From assembly GCF_009858245.1 (NCBI RefSeq), contig NZ_VMSB01000001.1, positions 1,674,001 to 1,738,000 of the forward strand: DNA of 64,000 nucleotides, given 5' to 3'. The position numbers and the translations under genes were made by a program. Origin of the DNA: Ornithinibacter aureus (GTDB lineage: Bacteria; Actinomycetota; Actinomycetes; Actinomycetales; Dermatophilaceae). Positions 33,642 to 42,832 of the stretch are shown here, in pieces. Position 1 is the stretch's first letter; each line of letters begins with the position of its first letter. A model generated the notes under the pieces. It ran no database searches, was not told the DNA's origin, and worked only from the letters and a program-made list of their open reading frames with translations.

Positions 33642-35126
33642 ATGAGCACACGCAGCAGCAGGCGGGGCAGTACCGGTTTCGAGGTCGGGGGCACCTACCG
33701 GGTCCCTCCGGGGGCGCTGGTCATCGGCGCCAACGTCCGCAGTGACACCCACCCGGGAGCGAAGGAGTTCGCCGCGTCGATCAAGGCCCGCGGGGTGTTG
33801 GAGCCGATCACCGCGTGGGTCGACGACGACGGCCGCCTCGTGGTCTACCGGGGGCAGCGCCGAACCCTGGCCGCGGCATCGGTCGGAACCCCGGACGGGT
33901 TCGTCCCGGTTCATGTCGTCGCCCGCCCCGCGGAAGTGGACCGGGTCACCGACCAGCTCGTGGAGAACGTGCACCGGGCTGCGATGCGCGCCGCCGAGGA
34001 ACGCGACGCGATCGAGCAGCTGTCCCTGCTCGGGGTGTCGGCCGCACAGATCACCAAGCGCACCTCCATCACCCGCACGACGGTGGACGCGGCCCTCACC
34101 GTGTCCGCCAGCCCAACGGCCCGGGAGCGGATGGACGCCGCCGGCATGACGCTGGAGGCGGCCGCGACGTTCGCCGAGTTCGAGGACGACCCGCACGCGA
34201 TGCAGGCCCTGGAGCAGGCGCTGTCCTGGGGCCGGCCCCTGGAGCACACGGCCCAGCGGTTGCGCGACGCCCGCGCCGAGGAGACCGCCCTACGGGCGCA
34301 CGCCCAGCTCCTGCGCGGGCAGGGGGTGCCCGTCCTGGACCCCCAGGACGTTCCCGACCGGGCATGGACCCTGCACCTGGACGCCCTGGTCACCGCCGAC
34401 GGCGAGCCCGTCCCCGAGCACGACTGGCCCAGCGTGCCCGGTGCCGCGGTGGTCCTGCGGGCGCAGTGGGCCTACCCCGACGAACCCGACGACCCGGACA
34501 CGACCAGCACTGACTGGGACGCGGAACCGGCCCTGCGGTTCGTGCAGGTGTGGATCTGCACCGACCCGCCGGCGGCCGGGCTGCGGTCGCGCTACGACAG
34601 CACCGGCCCGACCACCGCCAACACCAGCGCCACCGACGACGACGACGACGGGGCCAGCGATAGCGGGCGCAGCCGCCGGGAGGTCATCGCCAACAACGCC
34701 GCGTGGCGGTCTGCGCAGACGGTCCGCCGGGCATGGCTGGGACGCTTCATCACCCGGGCCAGCGTCCCGGCCGGGGCCGAGACGCTGATCTGCGAAGCGG
34801 TCCTGACCGGGCAGTACACCCTGTCCAAGGCGATGGGTGAGTCCCACCCGCTGCTGCGGACCCTGCTCGGACACGAGCAAAAGTCACCCGCCACTCCCCT
34901 GGCAACCCCGACCACGGCGAAGGCTGCGACGGTGCGCACCTTGGCCGCGGTCCTGGCGTCGTGGGAAGCCAGCACCGGGGTCCACACCTGGCGCCACCCC
35001 ACCGCGTGGGACGTCCGGGTCATGGGCGTCATCACCGGGTGGGGGTACCAGCCCAGCGACGTCGAGCAGCTCCTCACCGCGACGGTCACGTCCGACACCG
35101 GCGCCGACGACAGCGACGCCGCCTGA
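33642..35126 (+). CDS. ParB/Srx-type nuclease-fold protein
   Basis: 494 residues from ATG 33642 (GGGGAGTTGAGCATC upstream). Residues 15-110 are a ParB-N/Srx domain: VIGANVRSDTHPGAKEFAASIKARGVLEPITAW, then VVYRGQRRTLAAASV and DQLVENVHRAAM (ENxHR box). A KorB/ParB-like HTH follows (SLLGVSAAQITKRTSITRTTVDAAL). The remaining 300 residues are specific to this plasmid type and include an acidic low-complexity stretch (SATDDDDDGASDS). Such proteins partition plasmids or act as transcription regulators. No ParA gene is in the window. It is followed by the DUF932 gene. Confidence 0.85.
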   Translation: MSTRSSRRGSTGFEVGGTYRVPPGALVIGANVRSDTHPGAKEFAASIKARGVLEPITAWVDDDGRLVVYRGQRRTLAAASVGTPDGFVPVHVVARPAEVDRVTDQLVENVHRAAMRAAEERDAIEQLSLLGVSAAQITKRTSITRTTVDAALTVSASPTARERMDAAGMTLEAAATFAEFEDDPHAMQALEQALSWGRPLEHTAQRLRDARAEETALRAHAQLLRGQGVPVLDPQDVPDRAWTLHLDALVTADGEPVPEHDWPSVPGAAVVLRAQWAYPDEPDDPDTTSTDWDAEPALRFVQVWICTDPPAAGLRSRYDSTGPTTANTSATDDDDDGASDSGRSRREVIANNAAWRSAQTVRRAWLGRFITRASVPAGAETLICEAVLTGQYTLSKAMGESHPLLRTLLGHEQKSPATPLATPTTAKAATVRTLAAVLASWEASTGVHTWRHPTAWDVRVMGVITGWGYQPSDVEQLLTATVTSDTGADDSDAA

Positions 35127-35220
35127 GCCCCACGAACCGCCCGGGAGGGGCAGCCCCCTCCCCCGCTTCCCCTCCCGGGCCCCCACCCACAACCCATTGA
35201 CGAGCAAGGAGACCCAGACC

Positions 35221-36243
35221 ATGAGCCACCACATCGACAAGCACGGCGAGCGGGCCGCCGCGATCTTCGCCCGCACCGACCCCTGGCACCGCCTGGGGGT
35301 GACCGTCGCCGGTCGGGCCTTCAGCGCCCAGGAGGCGATGACCCTGGGACGGTTGGGCGGGTGGGACGTGCGCAAGGTTCCGCTGACCGCCCACGAGCTC
35401 ACCAGCGACGGTGTCACCGCCCTGGACGTTCCCGGGTACGCGACCGTGCGGACCAACCCGTTCACCGGGCACCCGCAAGCCCTGGGCGTCGTCGGCGGCG
35501 GGTACCAGCCCATCCAGAACGAGGAGCATTGCGAGTTCCTCAACCACCTGGCCGACGCCTCCGGGGCCGTGTTCGACACCGCCGGCTCCCTGCGCGGCGG
35601 GCGTCAGGTGTTCGTCACCATGACCATGCCCGAGCACCTCCTCGTCGGCGGGATCGACCGGCTCGACCTCAACATCGCCGCCCTGAACAGCCACGACGGC
35701 TCCAGCGCGTTCCGGCTGCTGCTGACCCCGGTACGGGTCGTGTGCGCCAACACCCAGGCCGCGGCCCTGCGCAACCACGCCGCCACCGTCAGCATCCGGC
35801 ACACCAGGGGCGCACGGTCAGCCGTCACCGCCGCCCGCGACGCCCTCGGCCTGACCTTCGCCTACGCGGCCGAGTTCCAGACCCAGGCCGACCAGCTCAT
35901 CGAGCAGGACCTGACCGACGCCGCGTTCGCCGACCTCGTGAGGGCCACGTTCCGCACCCCACCCCGGGACTCACCAGGGCGAGCCCGTGACCTCGCGCGC
36001 CGACGCTGGCAGACCCTGTCCCAGCTCTTCCACGACGCCGACACCCAAGACGGGATACGCGGCACCGCCTGGGCCGGGTACCAGGCCGTCGTGGAGTATG
36101 TCGACCACTACGCCCCGGTCCGCACCACCACGTCCGACGTCGCCACCGCCCGCGCCACCCGGCTGCTCACCAGCGCGACACCGACGCGGATTAAGCACAC
36201 CGCGTGGGCGACTCTCACCGGCACCCATCCACCGAACCGTTGA
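35221..36243 (+). CDS. DUF932 (phage/plasmid-like TIGR03299) protein
   Basis: 340 residues from ATG 35221 with an AGCAAGGAGACC ribosome binding site. Conserved blocks: DPWHRLGVTV, WDVRKVPL, ALGVVGGGYQPIQNEEHCEFL, GGRQVFVTMTMPEHL, and LTPVRVVCANTQAAAL. DUF932 proteins are common on actinobacterial plasmids and phages; their biochemical role is unknown. It follows parB on the same strand after 94 bases and ends in a strong hairpin, so parB-DUF932 form one transcription unit. Confidence 0.88.
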   Translation: MSHHIDKHGERAAAIFARTDPWHRLGVTVAGRAFSAQEAMTLGRLGGWDVRKVPLTAHELTSDGVTALDVPGYATVRTNPFTGHPQALGVVGGGYQPIQNEEHCEFLNHLADASGAVFDTAGSLRGGRQVFVTMTMPEHLLVGGIDRLDLNIAALNSHDGSSAFRLLLTPVRVVCANTQAAALRNHAATVSIRHTRGARSAVTAARDALGLTFAYAAEFQTQADQLIEQDLTDAAFADLVRATFRTPPRDSPGRARDLARRRWQTLSQLFHDADTQDGIRGTAWAGYQAVVEYVDHYAPVRTTTSDVATARATRLLTSATPTRIKHTAWATLTGTHPPNR

Positions 36244-36264
36244 CCCACTGATACCGAGGACACC

Positions 36265-36305
36265 CAGGACCCGGTACGAGAGCGCTGACTCCGTGCCGGG
36301 TCCTG
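36265..36305. terminator. Strong hairpin between convergent genes
   Basis: CAGGACCCGG (36265-36274) and CCGGGTCCTG (36296-36305) are perfect 10-bp inverted repeats with a 21-base loop. They sit exactly between the stop of DUF932 (36243) and the stop of the minus-strand gene (36306), and act as a likely bidirectional terminator. No U-run follows. Confidence 0.75.
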
Positions 36306-36653
36306 TCACGTGTCACCCGCGTCGGCGTCGGCGTCGGGCTGCTGTTTGTCGGCGCCCTTGGCCAGTCGCCGCAGCCGGGCAGCATCGGCGACCGTGACCG
36401 TGCCGGCGCACCACCGCACGGCCTCCCCAACACTGAGACCCTCGGCCTCGACCAGCTCCGTCAGCGCCTGCCCGGCGCGCTGCTCACACTGCGCGACCCA
36501 GGCGGCGCGTTCCTGCAGCGCGAGCGCGACCTGAACACCCAGGGCGCTGCACCGGTCGTCCTTGGCCTTGCGCTCGGCCCGCCAGGTGCTCTGCCCGTCC
36601 AGCGCCGTGCGCCTCGCCCGGTTCCAGTCCTGTCGTCGGCTCACCCGAACCAC
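36306..36653 (-). CDS. Small helical protein behind the conserved 32-bp element
   Basis: 115 residues, mostly helical and charged: RAERKAKDDRCSALGVQVALALQERAAWVAQCEQRAGQALTELVEAEGL is a probable coiled coil. GLSVGEAVRWCAGTVTVADAARLRRLAKG may be a small HTH. The C-terminus is acidic (DADADAGDT). GTG 36653 or GTG 36644 could start it. It diverges from the relaxase gene across 330 bases, and both have the 32-bp element upstream. A relaxosome accessory or regulatory role is possible (inference). Confidence 0.6.
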   Translation of the reverse strand: MVRVSRRQDWNRARRTALDGQSTWRAERKAKDDRCSALGVQVALALQERAAWVAQCEQRAGQALTELVEAEGLSVGEAVRWCAGTVTVADAARLRRLAKGADKQQPDADADAGDT

Positions 36654-36690
36654 CCTCTTCCCGGCTCCACTGTGGAAAGTGCCTTCTACT

Positions 36691-36722
36691 CCCTACGCAC
36701 GTCGCGGGCCGCTTGGGGGCCA
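36691..36722 (-). promoter_or_regulatory. Conserved 32-bp upstream element, copy B
   Basis: On the minus strand: TGGCCCCCAAG, 12 variable bases, TGCGTAGGG, facing the 115-residue gene. It lies about 38 bases before that start, farther than in copies A and C. Confidence 0.75.
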
Positions 36723-36926
36723 CCTTCGCCGAACTTTCTCAGCCACGGTTCCCGGTGACGCCCTCCGCGACGGCTCTCCGACCACCCGAGACACCCCCGC
36801 CCCGCCGACTCCCGATGTCGAGCACACCCCTACCGCGCGACGCGAAAGTTCCTCCCCGACGCCGCGACCCCGCCGACGACCCCCGAAACGAAAATGCTCG
36901 TCAACTGCACACCTCATGCATCCAGG

Positions 36927-36945
36927 TAGTTGCAAGCCGCAACTA
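36927..36945. other. Candidate oriT hairpin upstream of the relaxase
   Basis: TAGTTGC (36927-36933), a 5-base loop AAGCC, and GCAACTA (36939-36945) form a perfect 7-bp hairpin, directly before copy C of the 32-bp element and 38 bases before the relaxase start. MobF relaxases commonly have their origin of transfer, with such inverted repeats next to the nick site, beside their own gene. The nick position is not identifiable. Confidence 0.5.
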
Positions 36946-36947
36946 GT

Positions 36948-36979
36948 TGGCCCCCAAGGGCCTCCCCGCGTGCGTAGGG
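36948..36979 (+). promoter_or_regulatory. Conserved 32-bp upstream element, copy C
   Basis: TGGCCCCCAAG, 12 variable bases, TGCGTAGGG, then GTAT and the first ATG of the relaxase. Same layout as copy A, where the element also ends four to five bases before the start codon. Confidence 0.75.
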
Positions 36980-36983
36980 GTAT

Positions 36984-39900
36984 ATGACGATGAGCCTGCA
37001 CAAGCTCACCGCCGGGACCGGGTACACGTACCTGACCCGGCAGGTGGCGGCTGCGGACCGCACCGGCGGGGCGCGGACCCCGCTGGCGACGTACTACACC
37101 GAAAAGGGCGAAACCCCGGGCCAGTGGGTCGGGTCCGGGGTGGCCGGGATCGATGGCCTGGCGGTCGGGGACGAGGTCACCGCGTCGCAGATGCAGGCCC
37201 TGTTCGGTAGCGGCCTGCACCCGCTGGCGCAGCAGCGGCGGGAACGCCTCGAAGGCCCGGACCTGACCGACGCGGACTACCGCGCGGTGACCCGTCTCGG
37301 GATGCCGTACAAGGTGTACGACGCGGACGTCACCGCGTTTCAAGTTGAAGTCGCGAAGCGCATCGAGGACCACGCCGCCTCCCTGGGGCACCCGCGCGAC
37401 TACCCGGTTCCATCGCAGGACCGGGCGAGGATCCGCACCCAGGTCGCGCTGGAGTTCTTCCGCGACGAACACCACCGGGACCCGGTCGACGCCCGCGAGC
37501 TGGCCGGGACCATCGCCAAACACTCCCGGCCGCGCACGACCGCAGTCGGCGGGTACGACCTGACCTTCTCCCCCGTCAAATCCGTGAGCGCTCTGTGGGC
37601 GGTCGCACCCCCGGACATCGCGGCGCAGGTAGAGCTCGCCCACCACGACGCCGTCGCTGACGCACTGGGGTTCATCGAGGCGCATGCGCTGTACACGAGG
37701 GAGGGCGCCAACGGGGTCCGTCAGGTCGACGTCACCGGACTGGTCGCCACCGCGTTCACGCACCGCGACTCCCGCGCCGGCGACCCCGACCTGCACACCC
37801 ACGTCGCCGTGGCGAACAAGGTGCAAACGCTGACCGGGAAGTGGCTCTCGGTCGATGGGCGGATCCTGTTCAAGGCCAACGTGACCGCCTCCGAAACGTA
37901 CAACACGTCCCTGGAGAAACACCTGCGGACCCGCCTCGGCCTGGTCTTCGATGAGCGTCCCGGCACTGACCGGGGCAAACGCCCAGTGCGAGAGGTCGTC
38001 GGGGTCGACCCCCGGTTGAACGAGCGCTGGTCCACCCGCCGAGCCGCGATCGAGGCCCGCCGCGCCGTGCTCGCGGCGGCATTCCAGGCCGACCACGGCC
38101 GCCCACCGACGGTGGTCGAGTCCATCCAGCTCGCCCAGCAGGCCACCCTGGAAACCCGTGAGGCCAAGCACGAACCCCGCACCCTGACCGAGCAACGGCA
38201 GGCATGGGCTGAGCAAGCCGAAGAGGTTCTGAGCGGCCCTCAAGGGGTCACCGCCATGGTCACCGCGGCGCTCACGGCCGGGCGCCTCGCGGGCCTGGTG
38301 ACCAGTGACTCGGTGACCGTGGATGCGGCCTGGGTCCGCACCACCGCGGTGCAGGTCCGCGACGAGGTCCAGGCCCGCCGCGCCACCTGGCAGCTGTGGC
38401 ACCTGCGCGCCGAAGCCCACCGCCAGGTCCGCGCCGCGAACCTGCCCTCCGACCACGTCGAGACCGTCGTCGACCTCGTCACCCACGAGGCCGCAACCGT
38501 GGCGTCAGTGCGCCTGACCCACACCAGCGACGGCATCGACGAACCCCAGGAGCTGCGCCGAACCGACGGCTCCAGCGTGTACGAGGTCGCCGGGTCCACC
38601 CTGTTCACCAGCACGCATATCCTCACCGCCGAGGCCCGCCTCCTGGCCACCGCGGGCAAGGCGGACCGCCACCCAGCCAGCCACGAGTCGGTGGCGGTGA
38701 CCCTGCTCGAGCAGGCCGCCAACGGCGTCACCCTCAACACCGGACAAGCCGCCCTGGTGCGTGGCATGGCCACCTCCGGTGCCCGCCTCCAGCTCGCCAT
38801 CGCGCCCGCCGGCGCCGGGAAGACCACCGCCATGCGCGCCCTCGCACGAGCGTGGGTCGAGGACGGCGGCACAGTCCTCGGGCTCGCCCCGTCCGCCGCC
38901 GCCGCCACCGTCCTGCGTGAGCAGATCGGCGCGACCACCGACACCCTGGCCAAGCTCACCTGGTCCCTGGAACACGACGACCTCCAGGACTGGGCGACCG
39001 ACATCGGGCCGGCCACGCTGGTCGTGATCGACGAGGCCGGGATGGCCGACACCCTCACCCTGGACACCGCTGTGCAGTTCGTGACCGCCCGCGGCGGTCA
39101 GGTCCGCCTCATCGGCGACACCCAGCAGCTCGCCGCGATCGGCGCCGGCGGTGTCCTCCGCGACATCGCCGCCACCCACGGCGCCCTGCACCTGTCCGAG
39201 CTGATGCGGTTCACCGACCCTGCCGAAGGCGCCGCCTCCCTCGCCCTGCGCGACGGCCGCACCGAGGCGCTCGGGTTCTACCTCGACCACGGACGGGTCC
39301 ACGTCGGCGACCTGGCCACGCTCACCCAGGACGTGTTCACCGCCTGGGCCCACGACCGCAACCACGGCCTGGACGCGATCATGCTCGCCCCCACCAGGGA
39401 CCTCGTCTCCGAGCTCAACCAACGCGCCCAAACCCACCGCATGACCCGCCAACACCCGGGGATCTTCGGCGCCGAGTCAGGGACCGGTGCACGGCTCGCG
39501 GATGGGAACGCCGCGTTTGTCGGGGACACGGTCGTCACCCGGGCCAACGACCGCCGGCTGCGCCTGACCCTGCACGACTGGGTCAAGAACGGCGACCGCT
39601 GGACCGTCCAGGACGCCGGCCGCGACGGGTCGTTGGCGGTCGAGCACGTCCGCACCGGGCGGTACCTGACCCTGCCGGCGGAGTACGTCACCGCGTCCGT
39701 CGAGCTCGGGTACGCCACCACCATCCACGGCGCCCAAGGCATCTCCGTGGACACCATGCACGGCCTGGCCACCGGCACTGAGACCCGCCAGCAGCTATAC
39801 ACGATGCTCACCCGCGGCGCGGTCGCCAACCACGTCTACCTCCAGGTCGTCGGCGACGGCGACCCGCACACGGTCATCCGGCCCGAGAACGTCCACCCCC

Positions 39901-42518
39901 CGACGGCGACCGACCTCCTCGAGAACATCCTCGCCCGCGACGACGCCCCCGTCTCCGCGACCAGCACGCAGCGTGAACACGCCTCCCCGCAGGCCCGGCT
40001 CGGCGATGCCGCCGCCCGCTACCTCGATGCCCTTCACGTGGCCGCCGAGCACCACCTGGGCCCCGCCGCGACGTCCGCACTCGAGGCCGGTGCCGAGCGG
40101 GTCGTGCCGGGTATCGGTGAGGATCCCGCGTGGCCGGCCTTGCGGGCTCATCTGGTCCTGCTGGGCGCCACCGGCACCGACCCCCTCACCGCGCTCCAGT
40201 GCGCGGCTACGTCTCGCGAGCTCGGCACCGCCGGCGACCGCGCCGCGGTCCTGGACTGGCGCCTGGACGACACCGGTCTGCGCAACGCCAGCGCCGGACC
40301 CCTGCCGTGGCTGCCCGGCATCCCCCAGGCCCTGCGCGAGAACATGCACTGGGGGCCGTACCTGACAGCTAGGGCGGCCCTCGTCACCACGCTCACCGAC
40401 CAGATCCGTGACACCGTCTCAGCCGACGAGTCCACCCCCTCCTGGTGTCCGTCCGGGCAGGCCCGGCCCTCCCCCGACCTGCTCGGCGACCTCGCCGTAT
40501 GGCGGGCCGCGAACACCGTCCCCGACAGCGACCACCGCCCCACCGGACCCAAGCAGCTCGCCAAGGCCCCGACCCTGTGGCAGCGCAGCCTCGAGCACCG
40601 CCTGGGCGCCGCCCACACCCCCGCGCTGGCCGAGTGGAACCGCCTGCTGCACACCCTCGCCCCGGACACCCGCCGGGACGAATTCACCCCGCAGCTAGCA
40701 GCGCGACTCGCCGCGGTCGGGCGCGCCGGGATCGACGCGCATGCACTGCTCCGCACCACCCTGGCGGCGCCGCTACCGGACGACCACGCGGCATCCGCCC
40801 TGTGGTGGCGGATCAGCCGCCACCTCGCGCCCGCCTTCGCCACCCAAGCCGACAACGACCACCACCGGCTCTCCCCCGTGTGGGTCGACCACCTCACCGA
40901 CTCCGTCGGCGAGGACCGCTCCGCGGCGATGCAAACCAGCGCGTGGTGGCCCGCCCTGGTCACCGTGGTCGACCACGCACTCGCCCGCGGCCAGACCCTC
41001 GACGCCCTGCTGTCCATTGCCGGCAACCGCGACCCCCAGGTCGACCTCGACGACGCCCAAGCAATGGTCTGGCGGGTCAGCCTGCTCACCGACCCCACAC
41101 CCGGTGACGACACGGCCCCTCCCCCGCCGGAGGACCACGACGAGGACCTCGAGTGGCTCCCGCCCAGCACGCCCGGCATCGAAGGCACCTCGGCCGCGAG
41201 CCTCAGCCCGGTCAACATCGACCACGCGGCCAGCACGCTCGACGACGTGTACACCGCCCTGAACGCCGCATCCCTCGGCCGAGCCGGCATGGGCGTCCTC
41301 GAACCCACCCCGGCCGAGATCGAGGTGATGGTCGCCCACGCCGCCGAATGGGACGACGCGCCGTTCACCCCACAGCGTGCCGCCCACATCAACGACATGG
41401 CTCGAAGCTTCTACGCCGAGCGCCTGGACACGGCCTGGGCCGGCCCCTACCTGCGCGACCGGCTCCGCACCGACCAGACCCCACCCGGGGCCGGGTACGC
41501 CCCACCCGGGTGGACCCACCTCGTCACCCACCTGCGAAACCGAGGCGTGAGCGATGACGAGATGCTCTCCGTCGGCCTGGTCACCCGCGCACGCACCGGG
41601 AGGCTCATCGACCGGTTCCGAGACCGCCTCGTCCTGCCCATCACCGCCGACGACACCATCCTCGGGTTCGTCGCCCGCCGCCACCCCGACGCGGGCGACG
41701 AGCACGGGCCGAAATACCTCAACACCCCCACCACACCCCTGTTCCACAAAGGCGAGGTGCTCTACGGGGTCGACCCGCAACTGGTCGAAGGTGGCGCCGT
41801 TCCCGTCCTCGTAGAAGGCCCCCTCGACGCCCTCGCCATCACCTCGGCAGGCGCCGGCAGGTTCGTCGGAGTCGCTCCCCTCGGCACCTCCCTCACCCAG
41901 ACCCAAGCCAGGCTCCTCGCCACCCTCCACCCGGAGCCGATCGTCGCCACCGACGCCGACACCGCCGGCCGCGCCGCCGCCGAACGCGCCTACTGGCTGC
42001 TGACCCAACACGCAGTCATGCCGCGCACGCTGGCGCTGCCAGATGGGTACGACCCCGCCGGCCTCCTCAGCAGCAACGGCCACGCAGCGCTCACCGCGGC
42101 CCTGACGGGCGCTCATCCCCTTGCGCAGAACCTCATATCTGAGCGACTAGCTCAGCTACCTTGCCAAGCGCCCCTCCGGTCAGTGGCCACGATCATCGCC
42201 GCAGACACCCCGGACCTCTGGCTCCACCGGGGCAGACAGATTGCCGACGCTGTACGGCACGACATCGACGAGGTGATGAGCGCGATCGCTGAGGCCGCCG
42301 CGAGCTGGAACAAGGCTCCGTCCCACTACGCAACTACGGCCGCGGCCGCGGCCGCGGCCCGCGGTTCGGGGGCCCGGGTTCAACGTCCCCTGGACTCTGT
42401 CACGCCCAATCCGATCGGGCTACATGCGGCCGCTTCTCGAGAGTCAAGTCGAGAGCGCCAGGCGCACCACGTCGTCCGAGACACCCGGGTGGGGCGCAAC
42501 GTGAGACCGATTCGATAG
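36984..42518 (+). CDS. MobF relaxase-helicase (TraA/TrwC-like) with C-terminal Toprim/primase-like region
   Basis: 1,844 residues; ATG 36984 or the second ATG 36990. The N-terminal TrwC relaxase domain (about 1-400) has early tyrosines in TGYTYL and TYYTEKG and the metal-binding histidines in GDPDLHTHVAVANKV (near residue 270). The helicase has Walker A APAGAGKTTAM (about 610), Walker B LVVIDEAGMAD (about 680) and TIHGAQGISVDTMHG (about 915), a RecD-like core. From about residue 1,470 the protein resembles DnaG-type Toprim regions: VSDDEMLSVGLVTRARTGRLIDRFRDRLVLPI, LVEGPLDALAI (about 1610) and VATDADTAGRAAAERA (about 1655). It would nick and unwind plasmid DNA and perhaps prime the strand in the recipient. 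The last 100 residues, with a poly-Ala run, look less conserved. Confidence 0.9.
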   Translation: MTMSLHKLTAGTGYTYLTRQVAAADRTGGARTPLATYYTEKGETPGQWVGSGVAGIDGLAVGDEVTASQMQALFGSGLHPLAQQRRERLEGPDLTDADYRAVTRLGMPYKVYDADVTAFQVEVAKRIEDHAASLGHPRDYPVPSQDRARIRTQVALEFFRDEHHRDPVDARELAGTIAKHSRPRTTAVGGYDLTFSPVKSVSALWAVAPPDIAAQVELAHHDAVADALGFIEAHALYTREGANGVRQVDVTGLVATAFTHRDSRAGDPDLHTHVAVANKVQTLTGKWLSVDGRILFKANVTASETYNTSLEKHLRTRLGLVFDERPGTDRGKRPVREVVGVDPRLNERWSTRRAAIEARRAVLAAAFQADHGRPPTVVESIQLAQQATLETREAKHEPRTLTEQRQAWAEQAEEVLSGPQGVTAMVTAALTAGRLAGLVTSDSVTVDAAWVRTTAVQVRDEVQARRATWQLWHLRAEAHRQVRAANLPSDHVETVVDLVTHEAATVASVRLTHTSDGIDEPQELRRTDGSSVYEVAGSTLFTSTHILTAEARLLATAGKADRHPASHESVAVTLLEQAANGVTLNTGQAALVRGMATSGARLQLAIAPAGAGKTTAMRALARAWVEDGGTVLGLAPSAAAATVLREQIGATTDTLAKLTWSLEHDDLQDWATDIGPATLVVIDEAGMADTLTLDTAVQFVTARGGQVRLIGDTQQLAAIGAGGVLRDIAATHGALHLSELMRFTDPAEGAASLALRDGRTEALGFYLDHGRVHVGDLATLTQDVFTAWAHDRNHGLDAIMLAPTRDLVSELNQRAQTHRMTRQHPGIFGAESGTGARLADGNAAFVGDTVVTRANDRRLRLTLHDWVKNGDRWTVQDAGRDGSLAVEHVRTGRYLTLPAEYVTASVELGYATTIHGAQGISVDTMHGLATGTETRQQLYTMLTRGAVANHVYLQVVGDGDPHTVIRPENVHPPTATDLLENILARDDAPVSATSTQREHASPQARLGDAAARYLDALHVAAEHHLGPAATSALEAGAERVVPGIGEDPAWPALRAHLVLLGATGTDPLTALQCAATSRELGTAGDRAAVLDWRLDDTGLRNASAGPLPWLPGIPQALRENMHWGPYLTARAALVTTLTDQIRDTVSADESTPSWCPSGQARPSPDLLGDLAVWRAANTVPDSDHRPTGPKQLAKAPTLWQRSLEHRLGAAHTPALAEWNRLLHTLAPDTRRDEFTPQLAARLAAVGRAGIDAHALLRTTLAAPLPDDHAASALWWRISRHLAPAFATQADNDHHRLSPVWVDHLTDSVGEDRSAAMQTSAWWPALVTVVDHALARGQTLDALLSIAGNRDPQVDLDDAQAMVWRVSLLTDPTPGDDTAPPPPEDHDEDLEWLPPSTPGIEGTSAASLSPVNIDHAASTLDDVYTALNAASLGRAGMGVLEPTPAEIEVMVAHAAEWDDAPFTPQRAAHINDMARSFYAERLDTAWAGPYLRDRLRTDQTPPGAGYAPPGWTHLVTHLRNRGVSDDEMLSVGLVTRARTGRLIDRFRDRLVLPITADDTILGFVARRHPDAGDEHGPKYLNTPTTPLFHKGEVLYGVDPQLVEGGAVPVLVEGPLDALAITSAGAGRFVGVAPLGTSLTQTQARLLATLHPEPIVATDADTAGRAAAERAYWLLTQHAVMPRTLALPDGYDPAGLLSSNGHAALTAALTGAHPLAQNLISERLAQLPCQAPLRSVATIIAADTPDLWLHRGRQIADAVRHDIDEVMSAIAEAAASWNKAPSHYATTAAAAAAARGSGARVQRPLDSVTPNPIGLHAAASRESSRERQAHHVVRDTRVGRNVRPIR

Positions 42519-42832
42519 TGGCGTCCACCCGATGTCCATGAAAGTCCAAGCACAGCCACTCTCCTCGCGTGCGCGATGTCTCGCCCAGGTGGATGCGGAC
42601 ACGGTCGCCAACCTTCGCGGTGGCTGTCGGGACCGCGGCCGCCAACGTCGTCACCGGCCTCCGGCGCTTGTGTGCGGTCGTCCCGAGTTTCTCCCCCGGG
42701 ATGAACTCCCGGGCCACGGCGTACTTGTCGGCGGGCCTCGAGATGGTCACCTGACCCGACTCGTGCCACTGGATGGGTGAAGCTCGGCGCTGACGGCAAA
42801 GGTGCTGGTCAGGGCCTCGGTCGTGGCCGGGA
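42519..42832. other. Unassigned gap left of IS1634
   Basis: About 310 bases. A minus-strand frame reads IQWHESGQVTISRPADKYAV ... TATAKVGDRVRIHLGETSRTRGEW and could be the remains of a gene cut by the IS, but no family is recognised and no start is evident. Confidence 0.3.

Noticed and set aside
36693-38486. A 597-residue minus-strand ORF opposite the relaxase N-terminus
   Set aside because: Antisense shadow; relaxase motifs are on the plus strand.
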